DNA of 64,000 nucleotides, from positions 1-64,000 of the forward strand of contig CAZLPW010000001.1 of NCBI GenBank assembly GCA_964561495.1, given 5' to 3'. Of this stretch, positions 25,964-34,709 are shown piece by piece. The DNA comes from CAZLPW01 sp964561495. Its GTDB lineage: Bacteria; Fidelibacterota; Marinisomatia; Marinisomatales; UBA1611. The notes under the pieces were generated by a model that was given only the letters and a program-made list of their open reading frames with translations, was not told the origin of the DNA and made no database searches. Every line of letters starts with the position of its first letter. Positions within the stretch are counted from its first letter, which is position 1. The translations under genes and the position numbers were made by a program.

Positions 25964-26764
25964 ATGGATAATCGTCCGATAGGTGTCTTTGATTCAGGAA
26001 TAGGAGGTTTAACGGTAGTTGATGCATTAATCAAAACATTACCTAATGAAACAATAATATATTTGGGAGATACTGCTAGATTACCTTATGGTAATAAAAG
26101 TTCAAAAAGTATAAAACTATTTACAAAAAGAATAACTCAATGGTTAATTGAAAATGATTGTAAGATAATTATTGTTGCTTGTAATACAGCTTCAGCGCTT
26201 GCTTTAAAATTTCTTCGTTCTCAGTTTGATATTCCAATTATAGGGGTGATTAAGCCTGGCGCAATACTAGCGAATGAAAGGACTCAAACTAATAGAATAG
26301 GAGTACTAGGAACCTTAGCAACTATATCTTCTAAATCATATGAAAAGACATTATTAGATATTAATCATAATATATCTGTTTTTAGTAAAGCTTGTCCTTT
26401 GTTTGTGCCTTTAGCAGAAGAGGGTTGGATTAAAGGTGAAATACCTAAATCTATTGCCCGAGTTTATTTAAAAGAAATTAAAGAATCTAAAATAGATACG
26501 CTTATACTTGGTTGTACACATTATCCGATAATGAGATCCGTAATATCTGAAGTTTTGGGAAAAGGGATTATTCTTATAGATTCTGGCGAAGCGTCTGCTA
26601 AATCAGTAAAAAAAATTCTGATGGAAAAAAACATTAATGCAGGTGATGATAATTATGGAATAATAAAATGTTATGTAACTGATTCAATAGAATCGTTTAA
26701 TTCTATGGTGAGTACATTTTTAAAACTGCCAATTAATAGCATAAATCACATTGAGTTATTCTAG
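25964..26764 (+). CDS. murI: Glutamate racemase
   Basis: 266 residues. Makes D-glutamate for peptidoglycan. Visible motifs are GVFDSGIGGLTV (Asp, Ser), IIYLGDTARLPYGNKS, IIVACNTASALAL with the first catalytic Cys, and LILGCTHYPIM with the second catalytic Cys and His. It is 3 nt behind the amidase gene, which fits a cell-wall operon, and overlaps folC by 14 nt. Confidence 0.93.
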   Translation: MDNRPIGVFDSGIGGLTVVDALIKTLPNETIIYLGDTARLPYGNKSSKSIKLFTKRITQWLIENDCKIIIVACNTASALALKFLRSQFDIPIIGVIKPGAILANERTQTNRIGVLGTLATISSKSYEKTLLDINHNISVFSKACPLFVPLAEEGWIKGEIPKSIARVYLKEIKESKIDTLILGCTHYPIMRSVISEVLGKGIILIDSGEASAKSVKKILMEKNINAGDDNYGIIKCYVTDSIESFNSMVSTFLKLPINSINHIELF

Positions 26765-28010
26765 TACTTTAACAGATTTATTTAATTTGCAAAGGAGAGG
26801 AATCAAACTTGGCTTGGAACATACAATTAAACTTTTTGATGAGATTAATAACCCTCAAAATAATTTTATTTCTATTCATGTTGCTGGTACGAATGGTAAA
26901 GGAACTACTTCAGCCTTAATACAAAAAATTTTGATATCATCTGGTAGAAAAGTTGGTCTATATACATCTCCACATTTAATTCGGTTTAATGAAAGAATTC
27001 GTGTTAATGGTAAAATGATATCAGACGATGATATAATAGAGTTTTTTAATAGAATACAGAGTTCAATTGAATTAATCAAGTCCACCTTCTTTGAAGTAAC
27101 TACTGCAATGGCATTTGACTACTTTAAAAAACAAAAAGTTGATGTTGCTGTAATTGAAACGGGACTTGGTGGCAGGTTGGATTCTACAAATATAATAACT
27201 CCAAAATTATCTGTTATAACTCCAGTATCACTTGATCATCAAAATATTCTCGGAGAAAAAATTACAGATATCGCCTATGAGAAGGCTGGAATAATTAAAA
27301 AACTTGTTCCAGTTATAGTTAGCAAACAAATCAAGGAAGTTGATAAAATAATTATAAAAAAAGCTAAACAACAAAAATCAAAAATACACAGGGTTAATTA
27401 TAACCTTTTAACAAAAGTAAAACTAAATGCAATAGGGACATCTTTTTATTATGATCAGAAGAAATATTCTATTCCCCTTATTGGAAAACATCAAGTAGAA
27501 AACGCGATACTAGCCTTAGAAGCTGTTAGAGTTTTTGATAGAACAATAAGGTTAAACTATTGTAGACAAGGAATGGAGACCATTGTTTGGCCAGGGAGAA
27601 TGCAAAACTTGAAAAAAAATATTTATTTTGATGTTTCCCATAATCTTAGCGGAATACAGGTTACAATTGATACTCTTAAAAAAGTATTTCCAAACAAGAA
27701 ATTGGTAGCCTTAATGAGTCTAAAAAAAGGCAAGAACATAAATAAAATAAGTATTTTAGTTACAAATTATTTTAAAAAGATCTATGTTTTTAATAATTCA
27801 AGTGAATTACTTATGTCTGGAAAGGAATTATATAAAGCTTTGTCTGGGAAGACGAATAATTCTATAGAGTTAGATTCAATAAAAAATTGTATAAACAAAT
27901 TAAAAAGTGATGTAAAAAATGGTTACATTGCGCTTATCTTCGGCAGCCACTATATTGCGGAAGAGATTTACAAAGCATTAGAAATATCATTTGATGCTGA
28001 AATAATTTAG
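26751..28010 (+). CDS. folC: Folylpolyglutamate synthase / dihydrofolate synthase
   Basis: 419 residues with TTG start inside the end of murI. ATP-binding motif HVAGTNGKGTTSALIQKIL, then TSPHLIRFNERIRVNG, FFEVTTAMAFDYF, ETGLGGRLDSTN and SLDHQNILGEKITDIAYEKAGIIK, all typical of the Mur-ligase-like FolC fold. The C-terminal domain contains FDVSHNLSGIQVTIDTL. It adds glutamate to folates. Spacing and overlap put it in the amidase-murI operon. Confidence 0.9.
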   Translation: MSYSSTLTDLFNLQRRGIKLGLEHTIKLFDEINNPQNNFISIHVAGTNGKGTTSALIQKILISSGRKVGLYTSPHLIRFNERIRVNGKMISDDDIIEFFNRIQSSIELIKSTFFEVTTAMAFDYFKKQKVDVAVIETGLGGRLDSTNIITPKLSVITPVSLDHQNILGEKITDIAYEKAGIIKKLVPVIVSKQIKEVDKIIIKKAKQQKSKIHRVNYNLLTKVKLNAIGTSFYYDQKKYSIPLIGKHQVENAILALEAVRVFDRTIRLNYCRQGMETIVWPGRMQNLKKNIYFDVSHNLSGIQVTIDTLKKVFPNKKLVALMSLKKGKNINKISILVTNYFKKIYVFNNSSELLMSGKELYKALSGKTNNSIELDSIKNCINKLKSDVKNGYIALIFGSHYIAEEIYKALEISFDAEII

Positions 28011-28081
28011 TGTAAGTTTTGTTCTCTGAAGTCACAGAGTTGCATTTTTTATATTCCAAATGTTTTATATGAAAGTTTTTT

Positions 28082-29332
28082 ATGGATTTAAATGAATTAC
28101 AATCTTTAGGTATTCGAGAATTAACCGAATATGCTGATAAATTAAAAATTGAAGGGGGTATTTCTGGATTAAACAAGCAAGAACTAACTGTTAAAATTAT
28201 GGAAGCCCAAGCTATTAAGGAGGGAAGCGTTGTTGCAAAAGGAGTTCTAGAAGTAATGCAGGATGGGTATGGTTTTTTAAGATCACCAGATTTTAATTAT
28301 CTTCCTGGCCCTGATGATATTTATGTAAGCCCATCACAGATTAAACGGTTCCAACTTAAAACAGGTCACCTAATATCTGGACAAATAAGACCTCCTAAAT
28401 CTAAGGAACGTTTCTATGCGCTTTTGCGGGTTGAACAAATCAATAATAAACCACCAGAAGAAATTAAAAATTGCATTTTATTTGAAAACTTTACCCCACT
28501 ATATCCAGAAGACAAATTTAATTTGGAGACGGATGAAAAAAACTTTTCAATGCGAATAATGGATTTGATTTCTCCGATTGGTATGGGGCAAAGAGGTTTG
28601 CTTGTCGCGCAGCCAAAGACAGGAAAAACTATTTTGTTGCAAAAACTTGCAAATGCAATAAGTACTAACCATCCCAAAACAAAGCGTATAATTTTATTGA
28701 TTGATGAAAGACCTGAAGAAGTAACTGATATGAAAAGGAATGTTGATGCTGAGGTAATTAGCTCTACATTTGATGAGCCTCCAGAAAGGCATGTGTCTGT
28801 CGCTGATATGGTTTTACAAAAAGCCAAAAGATTGGTAGAGTATGGTCACGATGTTGTTATTTTGTTAGATAGTATCACAAGATTAGGGCGTGCCCACAAT
28901 GCTGTAATCCCGCATAGTGGGAAAATATTATCAGGAGGTGTTGATTTTAATGCATTGAAAAAACCCAAACAATTTCTTGGTGCCGCTAGAAATACAGAAG
29001 AAGGCGGGAGTTTAACTATAGTAGCAACAGCCTTAATTGATACTGGAAGTCGAGCAGATGAAGTCATTTTTGAAGAGTTCAAGGGTACGGGTAATATGGA
29101 GCTCGTACTAGATAGAAGATTAAGTGATAAGCGTTTATATCCCTCTTTTGATATTGTTAGGTCAGGAACTAGAAAAGAAGAACTTTTATTATCTAGAAAA
29201 GAGCTAGGTAGAATGTGGATTTTAAGAAAATTATTAAATGATATGAAAGTTGAAGAAGCTATGGAGTTTATGTTAAGTCGAATAAAAAGGACAAAAAACA
29301 ACAATGAGTTTCTTGATACTATGAGTCAGTAG
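28082..29332 (+). CDS. rho: Transcription termination factor Rho
   Basis: 416 residues, standard. An N-terminal Rho-N helix bundle (about 1-40) and a cold-shock-like RNA-binding domain (VLEVMQDGYGFLRSP, YVSPSQIKRFQLKTGHLISG) precede the RecA-type motor: Walker A GLLVAQPKTGKTILLQ, Walker B VVILLDSITRLGRAHN, the Q-loop/R-loop region (GGSLTIVATALIDTGSRADEVI) and EFKGTGNMELVLDRR. It terminates transcription of untranslated RNA. It is cotranscribed with the Cas6b-like gene that starts 21 nt later. Confidence 0.97.
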   Translation: MDLNELQSLGIRELTEYADKLKIEGGISGLNKQELTVKIMEAQAIKEGSVVAKGVLEVMQDGYGFLRSPDFNYLPGPDDIYVSPSQIKRFQLKTGHLISGQIRPPKSKERFYALLRVEQINNKPPEEIKNCILFENFTPLYPEDKFNLETDEKNFSMRIMDLISPIGMGQRGLLVAQPKTGKTILLQKLANAISTNHPKTKRIILLIDERPEEVTDMKRNVDAEVISSTFDEPPERHVSVADMVLQKAKRLVEYGHDVVILLDSITRLGRAHNAVIPHSGKILSGGVDFNALKKPKQFLGAARNTEEGGSLTIVATALIDTGSRADEVIFEEFKGTGNMELVLDRRLSDKRLYPSFDIVRSGTRKEELLLSRKELGRMWILRKLLNDMKVEEAMEFMLSRIKRTKNNNEFLDTMSQ

Positions 29333-29353
29333 TTTTTTAGTTAACTTTTTTAT

Positions 29354-30340
29354 ATGAATGATTCATTATCTAATATAGAATCAGTTGTTGTTAGAATTGT
29401 AACCGACAAACCTGTTCGAAAAACACCTTATCAAGTAAAAGGTGTATTTATGAAACAGTACCCAGATGAACCTATTATATCAATGATCAATGGTAAAAAT
29501 AGGGAAAAATACTTGTATCCTCGTGTTCAGGTAAAAATTCTAAATGAACAAATATTTGTTATAGGATTAAATGAAGGTGTAGATCCAGTTCTTTCGTTGA
29601 AAGAAAAAATCCAAACACTGGATTTCGGGAATATTTCTTTTAATGTAACAGAGACTGATAGTGATCTGTTGAAAAACCAATTCCAAATGACGGATAAATT
29701 AATACATTACCGTTTTATTACTCCTTGGGTGGCGTTAAATCAATCGACGGGTAATAGGTTCAAGAAAATAAAAAACCAAGAAAAAATCAAGTTTTTAAAT
29801 ATGTTGTTAGCCCAAAATTTAATTTTCATTGCCAAAGAATTTGGTTCTGTGCTAGAACCAAAAGTATATACAAAAGTAATTGTACCAAGTTTATTTCCTA
29901 AAACAGTTGATGAAAAAAGGTGGGGATCTTTTACTGGTGAATTTAAAACCAATTTTTTTCTTCCTAGTTATATAGGAATTGGGAATGGTTTAACAAGAGG
30001 GTATGGAACAATTTTTGGAATGTTAAATCCTGATACTTTTAATTTTGATAAAGATAAACCTAAGTCTGAAAATGAGAATTCAGGTATATATCTAATTTCT
30101 GAAGAAAAGAATGTTGAAATCATAGATGTATCTGAATTAGAAAAGCAAAAAAAATATCATTCTAATCCAAAAAGAAATAGAAAAAATAAAAGGAGAATAC
30201 ATAATTCAATTTCTCGGAAAAAATATAATAAACGAAAGCCCAATAACTCTTTAGGGAACAAATATGAAGATAATGAAAATGAACAAGACGAATCTAAATT
30301 CAATTCTATCAAATATCATAAAAGGCAACACAAAATTTGA
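29354..30340 (+). CDS. Orphan Cas6b-like RNA-binding protein with basic C-terminal tail
   Basis: 328 residues. The N-terminal 225 residues follow the Cas6b (CRISPR RNA endonuclease) pattern as I remember it: RKTPYQVKGVFMKQYPD at 22-38, YLYPRVQVKIL at 53-63, VIGLNEG at 69-75, YRFITPWVALNQ at 119-130, ILA.NLIF-type helix at 148-162, and LPSYIGIGNGLTRGYGTIF at 203-221, which is the Gly-rich loop of the repeat-associated RAMP fold. The His pair usually placed after the first KGxF motif is not seen: residues 39-50 read EPIISMINGKNR and the first His in the protein is 118. The last 90 residues are highly basic and low in complexity (NPKRNRKNKRR, SRKKYNKRKPNN), suggesting RNA binding. No CRISPR array or other cas gene is near; it lies between rho and an aminotransferase whose TTG start overlaps its stop. 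Confidence 0.65.
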   Translation: MNDSLSNIESVVVRIVTDKPVRKTPYQVKGVFMKQYPDEPIISMINGKNREKYLYPRVQVKILNEQIFVIGLNEGVDPVLSLKEKIQTLDFGNISFNVTETDSDLLKNQFQMTDKLIHYRFITPWVALNQSTGNRFKKIKNQEKIKFLNMLLAQNLIFIAKEFGSVLEPKVYTKVIVPSLFPKTVDEKRWGSFTGEFKTNFFLPSYIGIGNGLTRGYGTIFGMLNPDTFNFDKDKPKSENENSGIYLISEEKNVEIIDVSELEKQKKYHSNPKRNRKNKRRIHNSISRKKYNKRKPNNSLGNKYEDNENEQDESKFNSIKYHKRQHKI

Positions 30341-31539
30341 ATTATTTTATATCTGATCGAGTAAAAAAAGTTCTTCCTTCTTTTACTCTCCAAATGGCAA
30401 CAAAAGCTGCTGAAATGCGATCTCAGGGAATAGATATAATTAATTTTTCAGTAGGGGAACCCGATTTTAATACGCCATCTCATATTATTAATGCAGCAAA
30501 AAAAGCAATGGATGATGGTTTTACAAAATATACTGCTGGACCAGGGATGATTGAATTTAGAGAAGCTATATGTGAAAAATTAAAAAGGGAGAATGCTCTT
30601 GATTATAGCCCATCTGAAATTTTGGTATCAAATGGTGAAAAGCATAGTTTGTATAATGCTTGTCAAGCTTTAATTAATCCAGGTGATGAAGTAGTTGTTT
30701 TTTCACCATATTGGGTATCGTTTCCTGAGTTTGTAAAACTATCAGATGGGGCGCCTATTATAGTAAAAACAAAATCTGAAAATAATTTTGAGCCTGATTT
30801 TAAAGATTTAGAAAATAAATTATCACCTAAAATTAAATGTGTTATTATAAATTCGCCATCTAATCCTACAGGGGGTGTATGGAGAGCTGAAGCAATATAT
30901 CGGATTCTTAAAATAGCAAAAAAATTTAATTGGGTAGTAATTTCAGATGAATGCTATGAGCGTTTAGTCTATGAAGGAGAATTTTTTAGTGCTGAGAAAT
31001 TAAATCGAGATGAAAAAATAGGTGCATCTGTGGTTTCTTGTTTTAGTTTGTCTAAAACTTATGCAATGACAGGCTGGCGTATTGGCTATGCCTCTGGTCC
31101 AAAAGATATTATAAAAGCTATGGCAAAAATACAGGGTCAGGCAACTTCTTGTGCAAATTCAATATCCCAGAAAGCTGGAATTATGGCACTCAGAGGCGAC
31201 CAAGAATGTGTAAACGAAATGAGGAACAAATTTTTAGAAAGAAGAAATCATATGTTGTCATTACTTAATAATCTAAACCATATAATATGTGATATTCCTA
31301 AAGGAGCTTTTTATGCCTTTCCCAATTTAAATAAATATATTGGCAAAAAAGTAAATAGAAAAATTATAAAAGACACATTTGATATTTCTGATTATATTTT
31401 GGAGGTTGCGAATGTGGTTACAGTTCCAGGAGATGGGTTTGGTGCTCCTGGATATATAAGATTATCATATGCAACTAATAAAAAAAACATCAGTGAAGGC
31501 ATTAATAGAATTAAGAAAGCCCTTGGAAATATTAAATAG
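30337..31539 (+). CDS. PLP-dependent aminotransferase (class I, AspC-like)
   Basis: 400 residues with TTG start overlapping the previous stop (TTGA). Fold-type I features: INFSVGEPDFNTPSHI near the N-terminus, KYTAGPGMIEFREAI, VINSPSNPTGGVW with the Asn, VISDECYERLVYEG with the Asp and Tyr, and SLSKTYAMTGWRIGYA with the PLP-binding Lys at 240. The final domain contains the substrate Arg in GYIRLSYAT. This is the pattern of aspartate/broad-specificity aminotransferases of subgroup I-gamma (thermophile AspAT type). The amino acid substrate is not certain. Confidence 0.9.
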   Translation: MNYFISDRVKKVLPSFTLQMATKAAEMRSQGIDIINFSVGEPDFNTPSHIINAAKKAMDDGFTKYTAGPGMIEFREAICEKLKRENALDYSPSEILVSNGEKHSLYNACQALINPGDEVVVFSPYWVSFPEFVKLSDGAPIIVKTKSENNFEPDFKDLENKLSPKIKCVIINSPSNPTGGVWRAEAIYRILKIAKKFNWVVISDECYERLVYEGEFFSAEKLNRDEKIGASVVSCFSLSKTYAMTGWRIGYASGPKDIIKAMAKIQGQATSCANSISQKAGIMALRGDQECVNEMRNKFLERRNHMLSLLNNLNHIICDIPKGAFYAFPNLNKYIGKKVNRKIIKDTFDISDYILEVANVVTVPGDGFGAPGYIRLSYATNKKNISEGINRIKKALGNIK

Positions 31540-31548
31540 AGGATAATT

Positions 31549-31797
31549 ATGAAAGAAGGAATACATCCAGAAAATTATAGACTAGTTGTTTTTAAAGATA
31601 CTTCGTGTGACTATTCATTTTTAACACGGTCAACAGTTGAAACTAAAGATACAATTAAATGGGATGATGGTAACGAATACCCACTATGTAAAATAGAGAT
31701 ATCCGATAAATCGCACCCTTTTTATACTGGTAAACAAAACCTAATTGATACTGCTGGGAGAATAGAAAAATTCAATAAAAAATATGGTAGAAAATAA
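31549..31797 (+). CDS. rpmE2: 50S ribosomal protein bL31, type B (zinc-free form)
   Basis: 82 residues. MKEGIHPENYRLVVFKDTSC at the start and SDKSHPFYTGKQNLIDTAGRI near the end are typical of L31. The CxxC zinc pair of the type A protein is missing, which makes this the type B (YkgM-like) form. It has a good Shine-Dalgarno (gaggata) and follows the aminotransferase by 9 nt. Confidence 0.95.
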   Translation: MKEGIHPENYRLVVFKDTSCDYSFLTRSTVETKDTIKWDDGNEYPLCKIEISDKSHPFYTGKQNLIDTAGRIEKFNKKYGRK

Positions 31798-31817
31798 ACT
31801 TTAATATTTAATTACCA

Positions 31818-31927
31818 TTTAAAATATCTAAAATTAATTTTCACTTTTTTTAAAAGGATTTTATCCTGTTTACTATTTTTCAGAGTAATTTATATAACAA
31901 GTTAATTTTTTAAAATATCTAAAATTA
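31818..31927. repeat. Pair of 19-bp direct repeats in the rpmE2-prfA gap
   Basis: TTTAAAATATCTAAAATTA occurs at 31818-31836 and again at 31909-31927, 91 bp apart, in the 135-nt gap between rpmE2 and prfA; the second copy ends 5 nt before the prfA ATG. The rest of the gap shows no gene. It may be a remnant duplication or a binding site. Confidence 0.6.
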
Positions 31928-31932
31928 TTACG

Positions 31933-32964
31933 ATGAAGGATAAATTGATCACAATCATAGATAAGTATAATCATTTAACCGAAATGATGACAAAAAAAGA
32001 AATCATTTCAGATCAAAAGAAATTGACTTCAATTGCCAAAGAGCATAGGCAATTAAACGAAATTGTAACTATAGCAAAAGAATATATATTAATTTACGAT
32101 CAAATTGAAGAATACGAAGAAATTCTTATTGGAGATGATAAAGACCTTATAGAGATTGCACAAGAAGAGGTTGTGATTTCAAATAAAAGAATAGAAGAAA
32201 TTGAAAAATCCTTAAAGATTCTTCTTTTACCTAAAGATCCAAATGATGAAAAAAACTTAATTCTCGAGATTCGTGCAGGAACAGGAGGTGAAGAGGCAGC
32301 ATTGTTTGCTGCAGATCTTTATCGTTTATATATAAGGTATTCGGAACGCAAAAGTTGGAATACTAAAGTTCTAAGTGTTAATGATACTGGTATAGGCGGT
32401 TTTAAAGAAGTTATTATATCTATTCAAGGTGAGGGGGCTTTTGGAATGTTAAAGTATGAAAGCGGTGTTCATAGAGTTCAGCGTGTACCAAAGACTGAAA
32501 CTAGTGGTAGAGTTCATACATCGGCAGCTACTGTAGCAGTTTTACCAGAAGCACAAGATGTTGATATTGAAATTAGTGAAGCTGATTTAAAGATAGATAC
32601 CTATCGAGCAAGTGGAGCAGGTGGTCAGCATGTGAATAAAACTGAATCAGCAATTAGGATAACTCATATACCAACAAACTTGGTGGTAACATGCCAAGAT
32701 GAATCATCTCAACATAAAAATCGTGCTGCCGCGCTAAAGGTTTTAAAATCTAGGTTATTAGCCCAAGAGCAAGAAAAGGCAGATGCAGAAAGAGCTGCTC
32801 AGAGAAAGAGTTTGGTTTCTACAGGAGATCGTTCGGCTAAAATTCGAACATATAATTTCCCACAAGGAAGGTTAAATGAAATTTTGGATGGAGATCTTAA
32901 AGAAATTATTGAAAAACTCAAAATCACTGAGCAGCAAGAATTGTTATCAGCATCTATGAATTAA
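31933..32964 (+). CDS. prfA: Peptide chain release factor 1
   Basis: 343 residues, slightly shorter than E. coli RF1. It recognises UAA and UAG. The stop-codon motif is PKT (RVPKTETSGRVHTSAATV), fitting the PxT class of RF1 and not the SPF of RF2. The GGQ catalytic loop is residues 230-232 (GAGGQHVNKTESAIRITH), whose Gln is the target of the PrmC methyltransferase encoded next. The C-terminal domain has KIRTYNFPQGRLNEI. Confidence 0.95.
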   Translation: MKDKLITIIDKYNHLTEMMTKKEIISDQKKLTSIAKEHRQLNEIVTIAKEYILIYDQIEEYEEILIGDDKDLIEIAQEEVVISNKRIEEIEKSLKILLLPKDPNDEKNLILEIRAGTGGEEAALFAADLYRLYIRYSERKSWNTKVLSVNDTGIGGFKEVIISIQGEGAFGMLKYESGVHRVQRVPKTETSGRVHTSAATVAVLPEAQDVDIEISEADLKIDTYRASGAGGQHVNKTESAIRITHIPTNLVVTCQDESSQHKNRAAALKVLKSRLLAQEQEKADAERAAQRKSLVSTGDRSAKIRTYNFPQGRLNEILDGDLKEIIEKLKITEQQELLSASMN

Positions 32965-32991
32965 TATATTTAATTAATAAGGTAAATATTA

Positions 32992-33864
32992 ATGGACTTA
33001 TTTGGGGAAGAGAAAAAATGGTCTATAAATCAAATTATTAATTTAGTTAAAAACAATTCTGTGTTTCTTGAATCAAATAAAAATCCACAAACAGAAATAG
33101 AAATATTTCTTTGTTATATACTTAAGTGTACTAGAGGAGAGCTTTACTTAAATTATCAAAATTTATTAAATAATATCCAGTTAGATATTTTAAAAAATTA
33201 TATAGAAAGACGGAATAAAAATGAACCTATTCAATACATAATACAAAGCTCGAATTTTTATGGTAGGGATTTTTTTGTTAATCCAGATGTGCTTATACCT
33301 CGACAAGAAACTGAAATATTAATTGATATAGCTTTAGAAAAAGCAAAACAATTCGAATCCCCAAAAATTTTAGATATTGGAACTGGCTCTGGATGTATTT
33401 CAATTACATTAGCTTTAGAAATACCTCAATCTAAAGTTTATGGTAGTGACATATCAAAAAAGGCTATAAAAGTAGCTCAAAAGAACATAGAAAATTTATT
33501 TGTAAAAAATTTACAATTAATTAAAGAAGATGTTTTTTTAAAAGTCAGTCAGAATTCATTGGATATTTTAATTTCCAACCCACCCTACGTAAAATTGGAA
33601 GAGCATATTGTTCTCATGCCTGATGTTTTAGACTTTGAGCCAAAAATAGCTTTGACGGATAACTTAGACGGCCTTTCTTTTTATAAAAGGATTGCGGAAA
33701 TAGGGAAATCTCATTTAAATAAAAATGGATGGATTATATTAGAAGTTGGGAGGGGGAAACATCCTCATGATGCAAAAGGTATTTTTGATAAACATGATTA
33801 TAAAAATGTAAAACTATTTAAGGATTATAATAAAGATCAAAGGGTATTAGTGGCTCAATATTGA
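32992..33864 (+). CDS. prmC: Release factor glutamine methyltransferase
   Basis: 290 residues. N-terminal helical domain, then the methyltransferase domain with SAM-binding ILDIGTGSGCISITLA and the diagnostic NPPY at residues 196-199 (ISNPPYVKLEEH). It methylates the Gln of the GGQ motif in release factors, so its position directly behind prfA is expected. The stop overlaps the next gene's TTG start by 4 nt. Confidence 0.95.
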   Translation: MDLFGEEKKWSINQIINLVKNNSVFLESNKNPQTEIEIFLCYILKCTRGELYLNYQNLLNNIQLDILKNYIERRNKNEPIQYIIQSSNFYGRDFFVNPDVLIPRQETEILIDIALEKAKQFESPKILDIGTGSGCISITLALEIPQSKVYGSDISKKAIKVAQKNIENLFVKNLQLIKEDVFLKVSQNSLDILISNPPYVKLEEHIVLMPDVLDFEPKIALTDNLDGLSFYKRIAEIGKSHLNKNGWIILEVGRGKHPHDAKGIFDKHDYKNVKLFKDYNKDQRVLVAQY

Positions 33865-34709
33865 ATATAAATAGAATTATTGCACATATAAAATTATTAA
33901 GACCTATTAATGTTTTTACAGCTACTTTAGCTATGATTTTATCAGCTGGTATTATTGATAAATATAATGATTTAAATACCTTATCAATTATTATTATAGT
34001 TGTTATATGTTTTACAGGCGGAGCAAACTCCCTAAATGATATCATTGATTATAAAGCAGATTTAATTAATAGACCTACTCGTCCTATTCCATCTGGATAT
34101 GTTAAAATAGATTCAGCTAAATATATTAGCGCCTTTTTATTTATTGTTGGGAGTGTGTTTTGTTTAAGGCTCCCCCAATTGTCTGTTTTTATTGGTCTTT
34201 TTATATCTATGCCTATTTTATTGTTTTACACTAATTATTTTAAAGGGATTCCTATTTTTGGGAATATTGTAGTTGCTTTTATTATAGGTCTTTCATTTAT
34301 ATTTTGCGGATCAGCATTCGGTTCAATAGATAAAATGGTGATTCCTTCTTTATTGGCATTTGGGTTGACATTTCTTCGAGAGTTAGTTAAAGATATTGCG
34401 GATATTAAAGGAGATAAAGCTCTAGGGTTAAAAACCTATCCAATAATTTCAGGTAAGAGGAAATCGATTAGACTAACAATAGGGATAGCCATTGTTATTG
34501 GATTTTTATCTTTTATTCCATTTTACATTAATTACTATAATTTTTGGTACGGAATATTTTTAATTCTTGGAGTTGAGATTCCCCTAGGAGTCTTAGTAGT
34601 TTTTATGGTAAATAATCCAACAATTAATAACATAAAATATTGTGCTCGTCTTTTAAAGTTTAGTACCATAGTTGGATTAATAGCCATCTACTTTGGAGAA
34701 ATTCTATGA
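33861..34709 (+). CDS. UbiA-family prenyltransferase (GGGP-prenyltransferase-like)
   Basis: 282 residues, TTG start overlapping prmC (TTGA). About eight membrane helices. Both Asp-rich motifs are present: NDIIDYKADLINRPTRPIPSG (Asp60, Asp63, Asp67) and VKDIADIKGDKALGLKTYPI. The NRPTRPIPSG sequence and the KDIADIKGDK loop are closest to geranylgeranylglycerol-phosphate geranylgeranyltransferase-like and bacterial homologues of unknown product, and not to the ubiquinone enzyme, as far as I can judge. Other UbiA members attach prenyl chains to quinone or heme rings, so the acceptor is open. It is cotranscribed with dnaE (stop/ATG overlap). Confidence 0.75.
   Translation: MNINRIIAHIKLLRPINVFTATLAMILSAGIIDKYNDLNTLSIIIIVVICFTGGANSLNDIIDYKADLINRPTRPIPSGYVKIDSAKYISAFLFIVGSVFCLRLPQLSVFIGLFISMPILLFYTNYFKGIPIFGNIVVAFIIGLSFIFCGSAFGSIDKMVIPSLLAFGLTFLRELVKDIADIKGDKALGLKTYPIISGKRKSIRLTIGIAIVIGFLSFIPFYINYYNFWYGIFLILGVEIPLGVLVVFMVNNPTINNIKYCARLLKFSTIVGLIAIYFGEIL

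Noticed and set aside
29354..30340. A CRISPR-Cas locus around the Cas6b-like gene
   Set aside because: No repeat-spacer array, cas1/cas2 or effector gene is visible in the flanks; neighbours are rho, an aminotransferase and rpmE2.
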